Origin: SFHK01 sp045538305
GTDB lineage: Bacteria > Bacillota > Clostridia > Christensenellales > Aristaeellaceae
Assembly (NCBI GenBank): GCA_045538305.1
Contig: JAZSRC010000016.1
Location: forward strand, 62,001 to 126,000
Direction of reading: 5' to 3'
DNA: 64,000 bases
The position numbers were made by a program, and so were the translations under genes. The notes beneath the pieces are model-generated. The model had not been told where the DNA came from. It saw nothing but the letters and a program-made list of their open reading frames with translations, and searched no databases. Below, piece after piece: positions 41,090-48,742 of the stretch (within the stretch, counting starts at the first letter, position 1; each line of letters opens with the position of its first letter).

Positions 41090-41129
41090 AAAACAGAGCA
41101 TTCACGCGTGGAAGTACGCATGAATGCTC
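41090..41129 (-). terminator. Terminator between serA and the DUF1015 gene
   Basis: On the - strand a 14-bp stem (41129-41116 with 41109-41096, one G-U pair), 6-nt loop, then TGTTTTTAT. It attenuates rather than separates, as no new promoter is visible before DUF1015. Confidence 0.75.
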
Positions 41130-41143
41130 AATCATGCTATGCG

Positions 41144-42313
41144 TCAGCCGGTAATCACGCGCACGCGGTATACAGTGGCAAGCGCAGCGATTTCGTTCTG
41201 AACATCAGCGTCAATTGCAGTGTCAACGTCAAGGCAGGTATAGGCATACTTGCCGCGTGATTTATTGAGCATGTGCTCGATGTTGATATTCCGCTGAGAA
41301 ATGAGCGAGGTAATCGAGCTTACAACGTTGGGCACGTTCTGATGCAGAACGATGATTCGCGGGCAGGTCACGCGGCCCGGATCGGCGTCGGGATAGTTGA
41401 CCGAGTGCAGAATCGCACCGTTTTTCAGATAGTCGTCTACCTGCTTTGCTACCATGCGCACGCAGTTATCCTCGCTCTCGGGCGTGGAAGCTCCGATGTG
41501 TGGAAGGCATACAGCGCCCTTTACACCCAGCAGCTTTTCCGTCGGGAAGTCGCAGATATAACGGCGCAGCTGGCCGCTTTCAAGCGCCTCAATGATATCT
41601 TCCGTTACGCACAGCTCGCCGCGCGCAAAGTTCAGAAGGCAGGCGCCCTTCTTCATGCGGGAAATCAGCGCCTTATCGAACTTTCCTTTCGTATCGGCGT
41701 TCAGCGGAACATGCACGGTGATATAGTCGGCGTTTTCGATAATCTCTTCTTCGCTCTTTGCGTGCTTTACCGCGCGGGACAGCATCCATGCGTTATCGAC
41801 GGAAATATAGGGATCATAGCCCATAACTTCCATGCCAAGCGCCGCAGCGGCGTTCGCCACCAGAAGACCAATGGCGCCAAGACCGATAACACCCAGCGTC
41901 TTACCCTGAATTTCGGGGCCGACAAACGCTTTTTTGCCCTTTTCCACGAGCTTTTCTACATTTTCACCCTCGCCCTTCAGGCCCTGCGCCCACTCGCTTC
42001 CGCCAATAATATCGCGCGAAGCCAGCAGAAGGCCGGCAATGACAAGCTCCTTAACAGCATTTGCATTCGCTCCGGGAGAGTTGAATACGACAACGCCCTT
42101 CTCGGCATATGCATCCAGCGGAATATTATTTACGCCAACGCCCGCGCGGGCAACGGCCAGCACATTTTCTTCCAGCTCATAGGAATGCATGTCTGCGCTT
42201 CTGACAATAATGGCGTCGGGATTTACGGCGTCCTTATCCAGAAAGTATTCGTTTTCCGAAATCACGTCGCGCCATACGGGCGAAACAGGATTCAGCAGTT
42301 TTATATTCTTCAT
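41144..42313 (-). CDS. serA: D-3-phosphoglycerate dehydrogenase
   Basis: 389 residues of the short ACT-bearing SerA type. NAD binding is by GLGAIG (144-149). The catalytic region has NFARGEL (R231) and the active-site His in LPHIGAST (H272). A C-terminal ACT domain (~310-389, NVVSSITSLISQRNINIEHML) would bind serine for feedback control. It oxidises 3-phosphoglycerate to 3-phosphohydroxypyruvate, the first step of serine synthesis. It starts 2 nt after the serC stop: serC-serA are co-transcribed and do consecutive steps. Confidence 0.95.
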   Translation of the reverse strand: MKNIKLLNPVSPVWRDVISENEYFLDKDAVNPDAIIVRSADMHSYELEENVLAVARAGVGVNNIPLDAYAEKGVVVFNSPGANANAVKELVIAGLLLASRDIIGGSEWAQGLKGEGENVEKLVEKGKKAFVGPEIQGKTLGVIGLGAIGLLVANAAAALGMEVMGYDPYISVDNAWMLSRAVKHAKSEEEIIENADYITVHVPLNADTKGKFDKALISRMKKGACLLNFARGELCVTEDIIEALESGQLRRYICDFPTEKLLGVKGAVCLPHIGASTPESEDNCVRMVAKQVDDYLKNGAILHSVNYPDADPGRVTCPRIIVLHQNVPNVVSSITSLISQRNINIEHMLNKSRGKYAYTCLDVDTAIDADVQNEIAALATVYRVRVITG

Positions 42314-42315
42314 GT

Positions 42316-43392
42316 CTATACACGCTCCACTTCGAATTGCTTCATAATCTTGATCAGCTTCTGAACGCCCTCTACGCTCATGGCATTATAGATGGACGCG
42401 CGCATGCCGCCAACCAGACGATGGCCCTTGATGTTCAAAATGCCATTGCTCTGCGCGTATTTTACAAACTCGGCGTCCACATCGGGATTGTCGGTGCGGA
42501 AGGTTACGTTCATCAGCGAACGATATTCGCGCTTTGCAGTGCCCTTGAACAGCTTGCTTTCGTCCAGATAATCGTACAGAAGCTTCGCCTTCAGCTGGTT
42601 GCGCATATAGATTACGCGCACGCCGCCCTCTTTTTTCAGCCATTCCATGCAAAGGCCGGCCATATAAATGGAGTAAGTGGTGGGCGTATTCAGCATGCTG
42701 CCGTTTTCCGCCATCTTCGTCCAGTCCAGCACCTTGGGTGTATTGGGATTTGCACGGCCGAGCAGATCTTTGCGAACGATTACGACAACAACGCCGGCAG
42801 GGCCGATGTTCTTCTGAGCGCCGGCAAAGATGACGCCAAACTTATTGACGTCCATAGGCTCGGACAGAATATTGCTGGACATATCGGCAACCAGCGGCAC
42901 ATTACCGGTATCGGGAATGGAGGTATAGCGGGTGCCGAAAATGGTGTTGTTGGTCGTAATGTAGAAATAATCAGCATTCGGATTCAAGTTTTCGGGCTTG
43001 ATTTCGGGAATATAGGTATAGTTATCGTCCCGGGAGGAAGCAACGATACGAATATCGCCGTACTTCTTCGCTTCCACAAGCGCGCCATGGGCAAAATTGC
43101 CGCTGTCAACATAATCTGCAGACGTTTTCAGAAGGTTCATCGGAACGGCCGCAAACTGGCCGGTCGCACCGCCCTGAAGCAGCAGAACCTCATAATCGTC
43201 GCTGATTCCCATCAGCTCCCGAAGAAGGCTGACCGTGTGATCAAAAATCTCGATATAGCCCTTAGATCGGTGACTCATCTCCATGACGGACATACCGGTT
43301 CCCTTATAGGAAAGCATCTCAGATGCGGCGCGCTCAAGCGCCTCCTCCGGCAGCATGGACGGTCCCGCGGCAAAGTTGTATACTCGATTCAT
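42316..43392 (-). CDS. serC: Phosphoserine aminotransferase
   Basis: 358 residues, fold-type I PLP enzyme. Visible are the N-terminal NFAAGPSMLPEEAL signature, the GGATGQFAAVPMNL phosphate-binding loop, and AGAQKNIGPAGVVVV, which holds the PLP-binding lysine. It transaminates 3-phosphohydroxypyruvate with glutamate to phosphoserine. ATG 43392 follows GGGAG; the longer frame to 43455 reaches into the promoter. First gene of serC-serA-DUF1015. No T-box or other aptamer is seen in the short leader; serB is not in the window. Confidence 0.96.
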   Translation of the reverse strand: MNRVYNFAAGPSMLPEEALERAASEMLSYKGTGMSVMEMSHRSKGYIEIFDHTVSLLRELMGISDDYEVLLLQGGATGQFAAVPMNLLKTSADYVDSGNFAHGALVEAKKYGDIRIVASSRDDNYTYIPEIKPENLNPNADYFYITTNNTIFGTRYTSIPDTGNVPLVADMSSNILSEPMDVNKFGVIFAGAQKNIGPAGVVVVIVRKDLLGRANPNTPKVLDWTKMAENGSMLNTPTTYSIYMAGLCMEWLKKEGGVRVIYMRNQLKAKLLYDYLDESKLFKGTAKREYRSLMNVTFRTDNPDVDAEFVKYAQSNGILNIKGHRLVGGMRASIYNAMSVEGVQKLIKIMKQFEVERV

Positions 43393-43426
43393 ACACGTTA
43401 TCTCCCTTCGGAAAGTTATACATTGC

Positions 43427-43455
43427 ATTATACGCTGAACGAGAAAAAAATGCAA
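43427..43455 (-). promoter_or_regulatory. Sigma-A promoter for serC-serA
   Basis: On the - strand TTGCAT (43455-43450), 17-bp spacer, TATAAT (43432-43427). Confidence 0.7.
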
Positions 43456-43542
43456 GAGGAAATATGGATATCATGCAATTTTTGTTTTAGAAGCAAAAAA
43501 CCGACCCGTGAATGAATCGGATCGATTATAAAAAAATCATTT

Positions 43543-44205
43543 TTAATTTGTTCCCTTTTTGGCAATCAAAAATTTGATCGGGATGCCCTCGGAAGAAAAC
43601 ATCTTCTCGTGCTCAGATTCGTAATTGGGCGAAAACCCGCTTTGGTGAAGGTCGTATGTAATATAAGGGATTTCAAACCCGGTTTCCCGAAAGTATTCAA
43701 GCGAATCCTGAAACAGCTGATCGTCGTCGGTTTTAAAGTAGATTTCGCCGCCGTCCGTCAGAAACTCTCTATAAAAGGTCAGCTGTCTGGTATGCGTCAG
43801 CCTGTGCTTCGCCTGCTTGGGGCGCTTATTCCAAGGATTGCAGAAGGAGATATAGATACGATCCACGCGATCCTCAGGCGCAAAAAACTTCCAGATGTAT
43901 TCAATGTGGAAGTTGGTGAGCAAAAGATTGTTCACTTCCCTTACGCCCTTATACACATTCTCCGCATTCCGCTTCGCCACGCCCATAATCGACGTATTGA
44001 TATCAACGGCAACGTAGTTCACATTTTCGTTTTCAAGCGCCATCCGGCATGTGGAAACGCCCTTTCCGCAGCCAAGCTCCAGATGAAGGGGATGATCGTT
44101 TGGAAACGCCCGATTCCACTTCCCCCGCATTTCCGTAGGATCTTTCACATAAAACGGGCATTCGTCCAGCTCCGGCCGCGCCCATTTTTTGACTCGCATT
44201 CTCAT
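43543..44205 (-). CDS. trmB: tRNA (guanine-N7-)-methyltransferase
   Basis: 220 residues. The SAM-binding motif is LELGCGKG (43-50), followed by NYVAVDIN, then the TrmB-specific ISFCNPWNKRPKQAKHRL and a C-terminal SGFSPNYESEHEKMF. The SPNYE-EKxF end is a family hallmark. It methylates G46 of tRNAs. It is the last gene of a minus-strand series from scpB; it starts 16 bp after the metallophosphoesterase. Two adjacent ATGs (44205, 44199) are possible starts. Confidence 0.96.
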   Translation of the reverse strand: MRMRVKKWARPELDECPFYVKDPTEMRGKWNRAFPNDHPLHLELGCGKGVSTCRMALENENVNYVAVDINTSIMGVAKRNAENVYKGVREVNNLLLTNFHIEYIWKFFAPEDRVDRIYISFCNPWNKRPKQAKHRLTHTRQLTFYREFLTDGGEIYFKTDDDQLFQDSLEYFRETGFEIPYITYDLHQSGFSPNYESEHEKMFSSEGIPIKFLIAKKGTN

Positions 44206-44221
44206 AATCGCACATTCCTTA

Positions 44222-44995
44222 TCATGTAATCAGGTGAATTTCCGGTCTGGCGCCAAAGCGTATGGGAAACTTGCTGGTACCGATGCCGTTGGACACGATA
44301 ACGCGGCTGCGCCCAATCCGCCTGTCGCCAGATAAATGCGTAAACCGAAATTTACGCTCATAGCCCAAAAGCTCGTAGCAGGTAAAACACAATACGTTGA
44401 TCTGTCCTCCGTGCGTGTGCCCGGAAAGCATAAGCTCGGGCGGCGTTTCACATTCCCGAAGCAAAAACGCATGCGGCGCATGGGATACGAGTATGCGGTA
44501 TACGCCCTCTTCGGAGGAAAACAGGCCTTTCGCCGACGGCGTATGCTTAAAGATATCGGCCACGCCCCCGATTTCCATTTTCTGTCTTCTGGGAATACTG
44601 ACAACAGCGCATTCGTTTGAAAGCAAGCGTATACCCGCTTTTTCAAGTTCACTTCGAAACGCTCCTTCATCGCCCTTAAAACGCTGCGTATCGTTGTTTC
44701 CTTCAACGGCAAACATGCCATAGGGAACATTCATCCGTTTCGCGCGCTCGCAAAACAGATTGACGCCGTCGTCAAATTCCGAAATATCGCCGCCGAAAAT
44801 CAACATCTCCGGCTTAAGCGCTTGCGTCACGGAAAACACCGTTTCCAGTATTTCCTCATAACCGCGCCTCATGTGCAAATCCGACACAAACACAATCCGC
44901 ACCGGCGCATTCGCCGAATGCTCGGAAACATGGGGTGGCTGCAAAAGCCTCTTACCCACATACAGCCCACCTGTAGGCTTCTGAAAATAGAACAA
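44222..44995 (-). CDS. Metallophosphoesterase (YkuE/YaeI-like)
   Basis: 257 residues of the calcineurin-like phosphoesterase family. All metal motifs are present: SDLH, FGGD, EGNND, SHAPH and GHTHGGQ. Related YkuE/LpxG-like enzymes act on phosphodiesters of lipids or nucleotides at the membrane, but this one shows no membrane helix and the substrate is open. It starts 11 bp after the GH42 gene and 16 bp before trmB, so it belongs to the scpB operon. Confidence 0.88.
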   Translation of the reverse strand: MFYFQKPTGGLYVGKRLLQPPHVSEHSANAPVRIVFVSDLHMRRGYEEILETVFSVTQALKPEMLIFGGDISEFDDGVNLFCERAKRMNVPYGMFAVEGNNDTQRFKGDEGAFRSELEKAGIRLLSNECAVVSIPRRQKMEIGGVADIFKHTPSAKGLFSSEEGVYRILVSHAPHAFLLRECETPPELMLSGHTHGGQINVLCFTCYELLGYERKFRFTHLSGDRRIGRSRVIVSNGIGTSKFPIRFGARPEIHLIT

Positions 44996-45006
44996 ACTGA
45001 ATCTCC

Positions 45007-47028
45007 TTATGCGCGTTTCATAATCTCAAAACCGTTTTGGGCAAGCCTCTTTTCACCCGAAACCGCATCGCCCGTTACCATGCTGACGCCTGCGGGCAGG
45101 GATACCGTTGCCGCTTCGCCGGAAAAGTTCATTACAAACAAATACTTTTCGCCGTCCTTTTCCCTTTCGCACGCAATAACGCCTGCAGGAAGCTGAGCGA
45201 TCAGCTTTCGGACGCCGGCCTTCTCAATCAGGCAGCGATACAGATCGTCCAAAAATCTCTGCTCCGTACGGGCGGCAATGTACCATGTTTCGCCGCTTCC
45301 CATAGTATGTACAGTCAGCGCAGCGCTTCCCTCATAATAATCGCTTCCGTACACGCCAACAGCCTGCGCGCCTTCCAGATTCAGTATATCCAGCATGAAA
45401 CCGCATTCATACTCGCCCTGTAAGGCAATGTACTCGTTTTTACTTATCACGATGGAATTTTTCTGATCCGCATACAGCGCGTCGGTCTCTTCCGCCCAAA
45501 CGCCCGCCAGAGGCTTAAGCGGCCCGGGCGCTCCGCCCAGGAAGCACAGATCGTTTTCATCTGCGATGCCGGAGAAATAGCCTAAAACCAGTGTTCCGCC
45601 GTTTTTCACGAACCGTTCCAGCTTCTCCGAAACGCCGGGCTTTACCATATAAAGATACGGCGCGCAGATAAGCTTATATGCATCAAACGGCTTTTCGGAA
45701 TCGATAACATCGACATTGATTCCATTTTTGGTTAGCGCCTCATAGTGCGACATAAGCACGGCGTGATACTGCTTATCCTTTACGGGTCCCTGTGCGCCGG
45801 TGAGCGCCCAGTAGTTTTCAAAATCGTAAATCAGCGCGCATTCGCTTTTCACTTCAGAATTCACAATGGGCTGGATTTTCTTAAGCAGCGCGCCTACCTC
45901 GCTGACTTCACGGAATACACGCGTTTTATTCGTCATATCATGCCCGATCACTGCGCCATGGAATTTTTCCGGGCCGCCTCGGCCCTTGCGCCACTGGAAC
46001 ATCATTACCGTGTCCGCACCGTGCGCAACTGCCTGCACGCAGGAAAGCATATGAATCCCCGGGCGCTTGATTTTGCAAACCTCGTGCCAGTTCACCTGCG
46101 ACGGCGTACTTTCCATCAGCGACCAGGGCTTGTTCAGATAACCCCTCACAGAGTCATAGGTGAAGGCCGTATCCACCGCAATCCGATAATCGGGCGCGCT
46201 TCCCCACAGGGAATAGCAATCATAGCCCATAAAATCGACAACACCATCGAATTTCGGGTAGGATAGGGCGGTAAAATTCTGCATAGTATTGATGGTAACG
46301 GGCAGATTGGGCGTAAGCCTTCTGATCGGCTCGGTTTCGCATTTTATAAAATCCATCGTCTGATGCGACACAAAGCGCTGCCAGTCCAAGGTCAGACCTG
46401 TAAGACTGGTTTCGCCGTTTCTTTCGGGCGAGCGGATCTCATCCCAGTCGGAAAAGGTTTTCGACCAGAACGCCGTCCACCAAACCTCATTGAGGCGATG
46501 AAGCGTCTGATAGCGCGCCTTCAGCCATTCCCGAAACGCCTTCTGGCAATTCTCGCAATGACATTCGCCCGAATACTCATTGGAAATGTGCCAGCCGACC
46601 ACGGCGGGATGGCGCCCGAATTCCTCGGCAAGACGCGTATTCATTTTCGTTACGAAACTGCGGTATACAGAGGATGTGAAGCAGTGGTTATGCCTGTTTC
46701 CATGCTGCATCTTCACGCCGTGTTCATACCGAAGAACCTCGGGATACTTTTTGCTCATCCAGGCCGGACGCGCACCGGAGGGTGTAGCCAGAAATGCGGA
46801 TATTCCGTTTTTATGGAAATTGTCCAGTATTTCGCCAAGCCAGTCAAAGGTATATCTGCCTTCTTCAGGCTCAAGCGCCGCCCATGCAAAAATGCCGATG
46901 GATACCAGGTTCACGCTCGCTTCCTTCATAAAGCGGATATCGTCCTGAAGCACGTCGGGTCTGCTGAGCCACTGATCGGGATTATAATCGCCGCCATGTC
47001 CAAATGCGGGCAATCGGAATTCAGCCAT
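45007..47028 (-). CDS. Beta-galactosidase, glycoside hydrolase family 42
   Basis: 673 residues with the three GH42 domains: TIM barrel (~1-390), trimerisation domain (~395-600) and small beta domain. The acid/base is E151 (HISNEYSG) and the nucleophile E306 (LMESTPSQVNW). A Cys cluster C116, C156, C158, C161 is the usual zinc site. There is no signal peptide, so it hydrolyses imported beta-galactosides in the cytoplasm. It is not beside sugar-transport genes but sits inside an otherwise housekeeping operon (29 bp after DUF6062, 11 bp before the phosphoesterase). ATG follows AAGGGAG. Confidence 0.95.
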   Translation of the reverse strand: MAEFRLPAFGHGGDYNPDQWLSRPDVLQDDIRFMKEASVNLVSIGIFAWAALEPEEGRYTFDWLGEILDNFHKNGISAFLATPSGARPAWMSKKYPEVLRYEHGVKMQHGNRHNHCFTSSVYRSFVTKMNTRLAEEFGRHPAVVGWHISNEYSGECHCENCQKAFREWLKARYQTLHRLNEVWWTAFWSKTFSDWDEIRSPERNGETSLTGLTLDWQRFVSHQTMDFIKCETEPIRRLTPNLPVTINTMQNFTALSYPKFDGVVDFMGYDCYSLWGSAPDYRIAVDTAFTYDSVRGYLNKPWSLMESTPSQVNWHEVCKIKRPGIHMLSCVQAVAHGADTVMMFQWRKGRGGPEKFHGAVIGHDMTNKTRVFREVSEVGALLKKIQPIVNSEVKSECALIYDFENYWALTGAQGPVKDKQYHAVLMSHYEALTKNGINVDVIDSEKPFDAYKLICAPYLYMVKPGVSEKLERFVKNGGTLVLGYFSGIADENDLCFLGGAPGPLKPLAGVWAEETDALYADQKNSIVISKNEYIALQGEYECGFMLDILNLEGAQAVGVYGSDYYEGSAALTVHTMGSGETWYIAARTEQRFLDDLYRCLIEKAGVRKLIAQLPAGVIACEREKDGEKYLFVMNFSGEAATVSLPAGVSMVTGDAVSGEKRLAQNGFEIMKRA

Positions 47029-47057
47029 GATACTTTTCTCCCTTCATTGATACGCTC

Positions 47058-47771
47058 TTACACGCACTTTCCGCGAAGCTTCAGTATCGTTCTGTCCAGC
47101 GAATCCTTGCTCGTTCCCCAGGGCTTATCTGCGTTTTTGTGGTCGAACTTCAACGTGAACCACTCGATTTCCTTTTCAAGGCGCGAAAGGTTATCCATTT
47201 CGATTTTATTCAGCTGATCGACAAATTCCTTAAGTTCCATTCCCTTCAGCTGCTCGGGGGCCGCATTGATAATTTCGGCGTAATGCTTTAAGCACAGTCC
47301 TTTACTCTTCTGAAGCTGCGCACGGAACGCGCTTTCATGCTTCCACATGTATACAAGCGTATAGACATATCTGTCCATCGTTTCCTTCAGGCGGTCGCAC
47401 AGGATGCAAGTATCGGTAATATGGCTGAAATCAGTACCTGCCGTAGGCACGCGCCTTGCAAACAAGCCGCCCTTCGGCGCTTCATTTACGGCCATTGAGG
47501 TTTTCCCAAGCCGCGCCATGGTTTCCTTTAAATACGTATGCGCCATCAGTGCAACGCCAAGCCGGTTGTTGTTATTGAGCATGAGCTTGAAGTGCCTGCC
47601 GCAAAAGCCGTACTTGTTTACCTCCACGCGCACATCCGGCTCCATAACGCTGCCGCCCATAAACGCGTCGACATAGTTTTTCTCGTTTTCCGCCTGCAGA
47701 TGGCACATCGGGCATTCGCAGTCGGTGCGGTATGCGTCCCATACGGGAATGGTATCGATATGATGTCTCAT
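47058..47771 (-). CDS. DUF6062 family Cys-rich protein
   Basis: 237 residues. Two similar halves each carry a Cys pair and a later C-x2-H: CECPMC with CGRHF, and CILC with CLKHY. This suggests two small zinc-binding units, followed by a helical C-terminus. I believe this is the DUF6062 family; no function is known for it. Its ATG overlaps the scpB stop by 4 bp (ATGA), indicating coupled translation with the chromosome-segregation protein. Confidence 0.8.
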   Translation of the reverse strand: MRHHIDTIPVWDAYRTDCECPMCHLQAENEKNYVDAFMGGSVMEPDVRVEVNKYGFCGRHFKLMLNNNNRLGVALMAHTYLKETMARLGKTSMAVNEAPKGGLFARRVPTAGTDFSHITDTCILCDRLKETMDRYVYTLVYMWKHESAFRAQLQKSKGLCLKHYAEIINAAPEQLKGMELKEFVDQLNKIEMDNLSRLEKEIEWFTLKFDHKNADKPWGTSKDSLDRTILKLRGKCV

Positions 47772-48319
47772 TCTGATTGATCCTCCTCGTCAGGTTTTCC
47801 GAGCTCGGCAACGTTCGGAAGGTCGTAAAGGCTTTCCAGCCCGAAATGCCGCAAAAATTTATCCGTCGTTTCATAAAGTATGGGCCTTCCCAGCGTATCC
47901 TTGCGGCCGGCTTCGCATATCAAACCCCTGGCCAGCAAAAGCTGCACGGAATAATCGCACTTTACGCCGCGAACCAGCTCAATATCGGCCTTGGTAACCG
48001 GTTGTCTGTAGGCGATGATCGAAAGCGTTTCCATAACTGCCTGTGAAAGCGACTGTTTTTTTACCGGCTGCAAAAACATTTCCACGTATTTTGCGTACTC
48101 GGGATTAATGGAAAGCTGAATCTCCATGCCATGACGGTTCAAGCGTATGCCCCGCTTTTCCAGAATGCAGTTATCCCGCAGCTGCTCAATGGCAGGTTCC
48201 AGCTCCATCTGCGTCAAGTTCAGCGCATGCGCAAGCGCGTCCACGCGAACCGGTTCGCCCGCGATATACAAAACCGATTCCAGAATTCCGCAAAGCTCGT
48301 TAACGTCCAAAGTAACCAC
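47768..48319 (-). CDS. scpB: Segregation and condensation protein B
   Basis: 183 residues with two winged-helix domains. Typical stretches are ELCGILESVLYIAGEPV at the start, SLSQAVMETLSIIAYRQPVTKADIE in the middle, and GRPILYETTDKFLRHFGLESLYDLP near the end. ScpB binds ScpA and SMC to form the bacterial condensin. The start is GTG 48319; TTG 48310, with AGGTGG 5 nt before it, is a fair alternative. A perfect-consensus promoter lies just upstream. It is the first gene of a five-gene run. scpA, usually next to scpB, is not adjacent here. Confidence 0.94.
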   Translation of the reverse strand: MVTLDVNELCGILESVLYIAGEPVRVDALAHALNLTQMELEPAIEQLRDNCILEKRGIRLNRHGMEIQLSINPEYAKYVEMFLQPVKKQSLSQAVMETLSIIAYRQPVTKADIELVRGVKCDYSVQLLLARGLICEAGRKDTLGRPILYETTDKFLRHFGLESLYDLPNVAELGKPDEEDQSE

Positions 48320-48340
48320 CTGCCAGATTTATTCTATTGT

Positions 48341-48369
48341 ATTATACAAAATTCGGCTTAGGGTGTCAA
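48341..48369 (-). promoter_or_regulatory. Perfect-consensus sigma-A promoter for scpB operon
   Basis: On the - strand TTGACA (48369-48364), 17-bp spacer, TATAAT (48346-48341). It appears to drive scpB-DUF6062-GH42-phosphoesterase-trmB. Confidence 0.85.
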
Positions 48370-48418
48370 TTACAGCGTAAAGATCGGCGCACAAAATTGT
48401 AAAATGCTCGCATACCCC

Positions 48419-48447
48419 TTTACCCATTGATTTGAAATGTGTATAAT
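48419..48447 (+). promoter_or_regulatory. Sigma-A promoter for the ileS T-box transcript
   Basis: TTTACC (48419-48424), 17-bp spacer, TATAAT (48442-48447). Confidence 0.7.
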
Positions 48448-48453
48448 AGAATC

Positions 48454-48716
48454 GATATTGCCATGATGGGGACGGCCTGTGGCGCGGCTTTGCAAAGCGA
48501 TCCGGAAGACGGTGCGAGTCCGGACTGAGCTGCCATGCGGAATCACCCCGGAGCAGCGGCCTGAAAGCGCAGATTGCGCCGGTAAACGCCGCCGGGCGCG
48601 CCCGTTACAGCGCAGGCGCGTAGCTGCTGCGCGCAATAAGAGGGCGCTTTTTCTGCGTCAATATGGGTGGTACCGCGAGCCATCGTCCCATAAGTGAGGG
48701 GACGTGGCTTTTTTAT
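48454..48716 (+). promoter_or_regulatory. T-box riboswitch (isoleucine) upstream of ileS
   Basis: The T-box core GGGTGGTACCGCG is at 48665-48677. Stem I has the AGCGATCCGG...GGTGCGAGTCCGG distal part, and the specifier segment GGAATCACCCC carries ATC (Ile) at 48542-48544. The terminator stem is GCCATCGTCCC (48679-48689) with GGGACGTGGC (48698-48707) followed by TTTTTT. Uncharged tRNA-Ile would stabilise the antiterminator and raise ileS expression. Confidence 0.93.
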
Positions 48717-48742
48717 TTGATTATTTTAGGGAGGCATACGCC

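Noticed and set aside
48495..48525. GGAAGACGGTGCGAGTCC as part of a cobalamin riboswitch
   Set aside because: It lacks the cobalamin core; the same block fits stem I of the T-box, which the downstream GGGTGGTACCGCG confirms.
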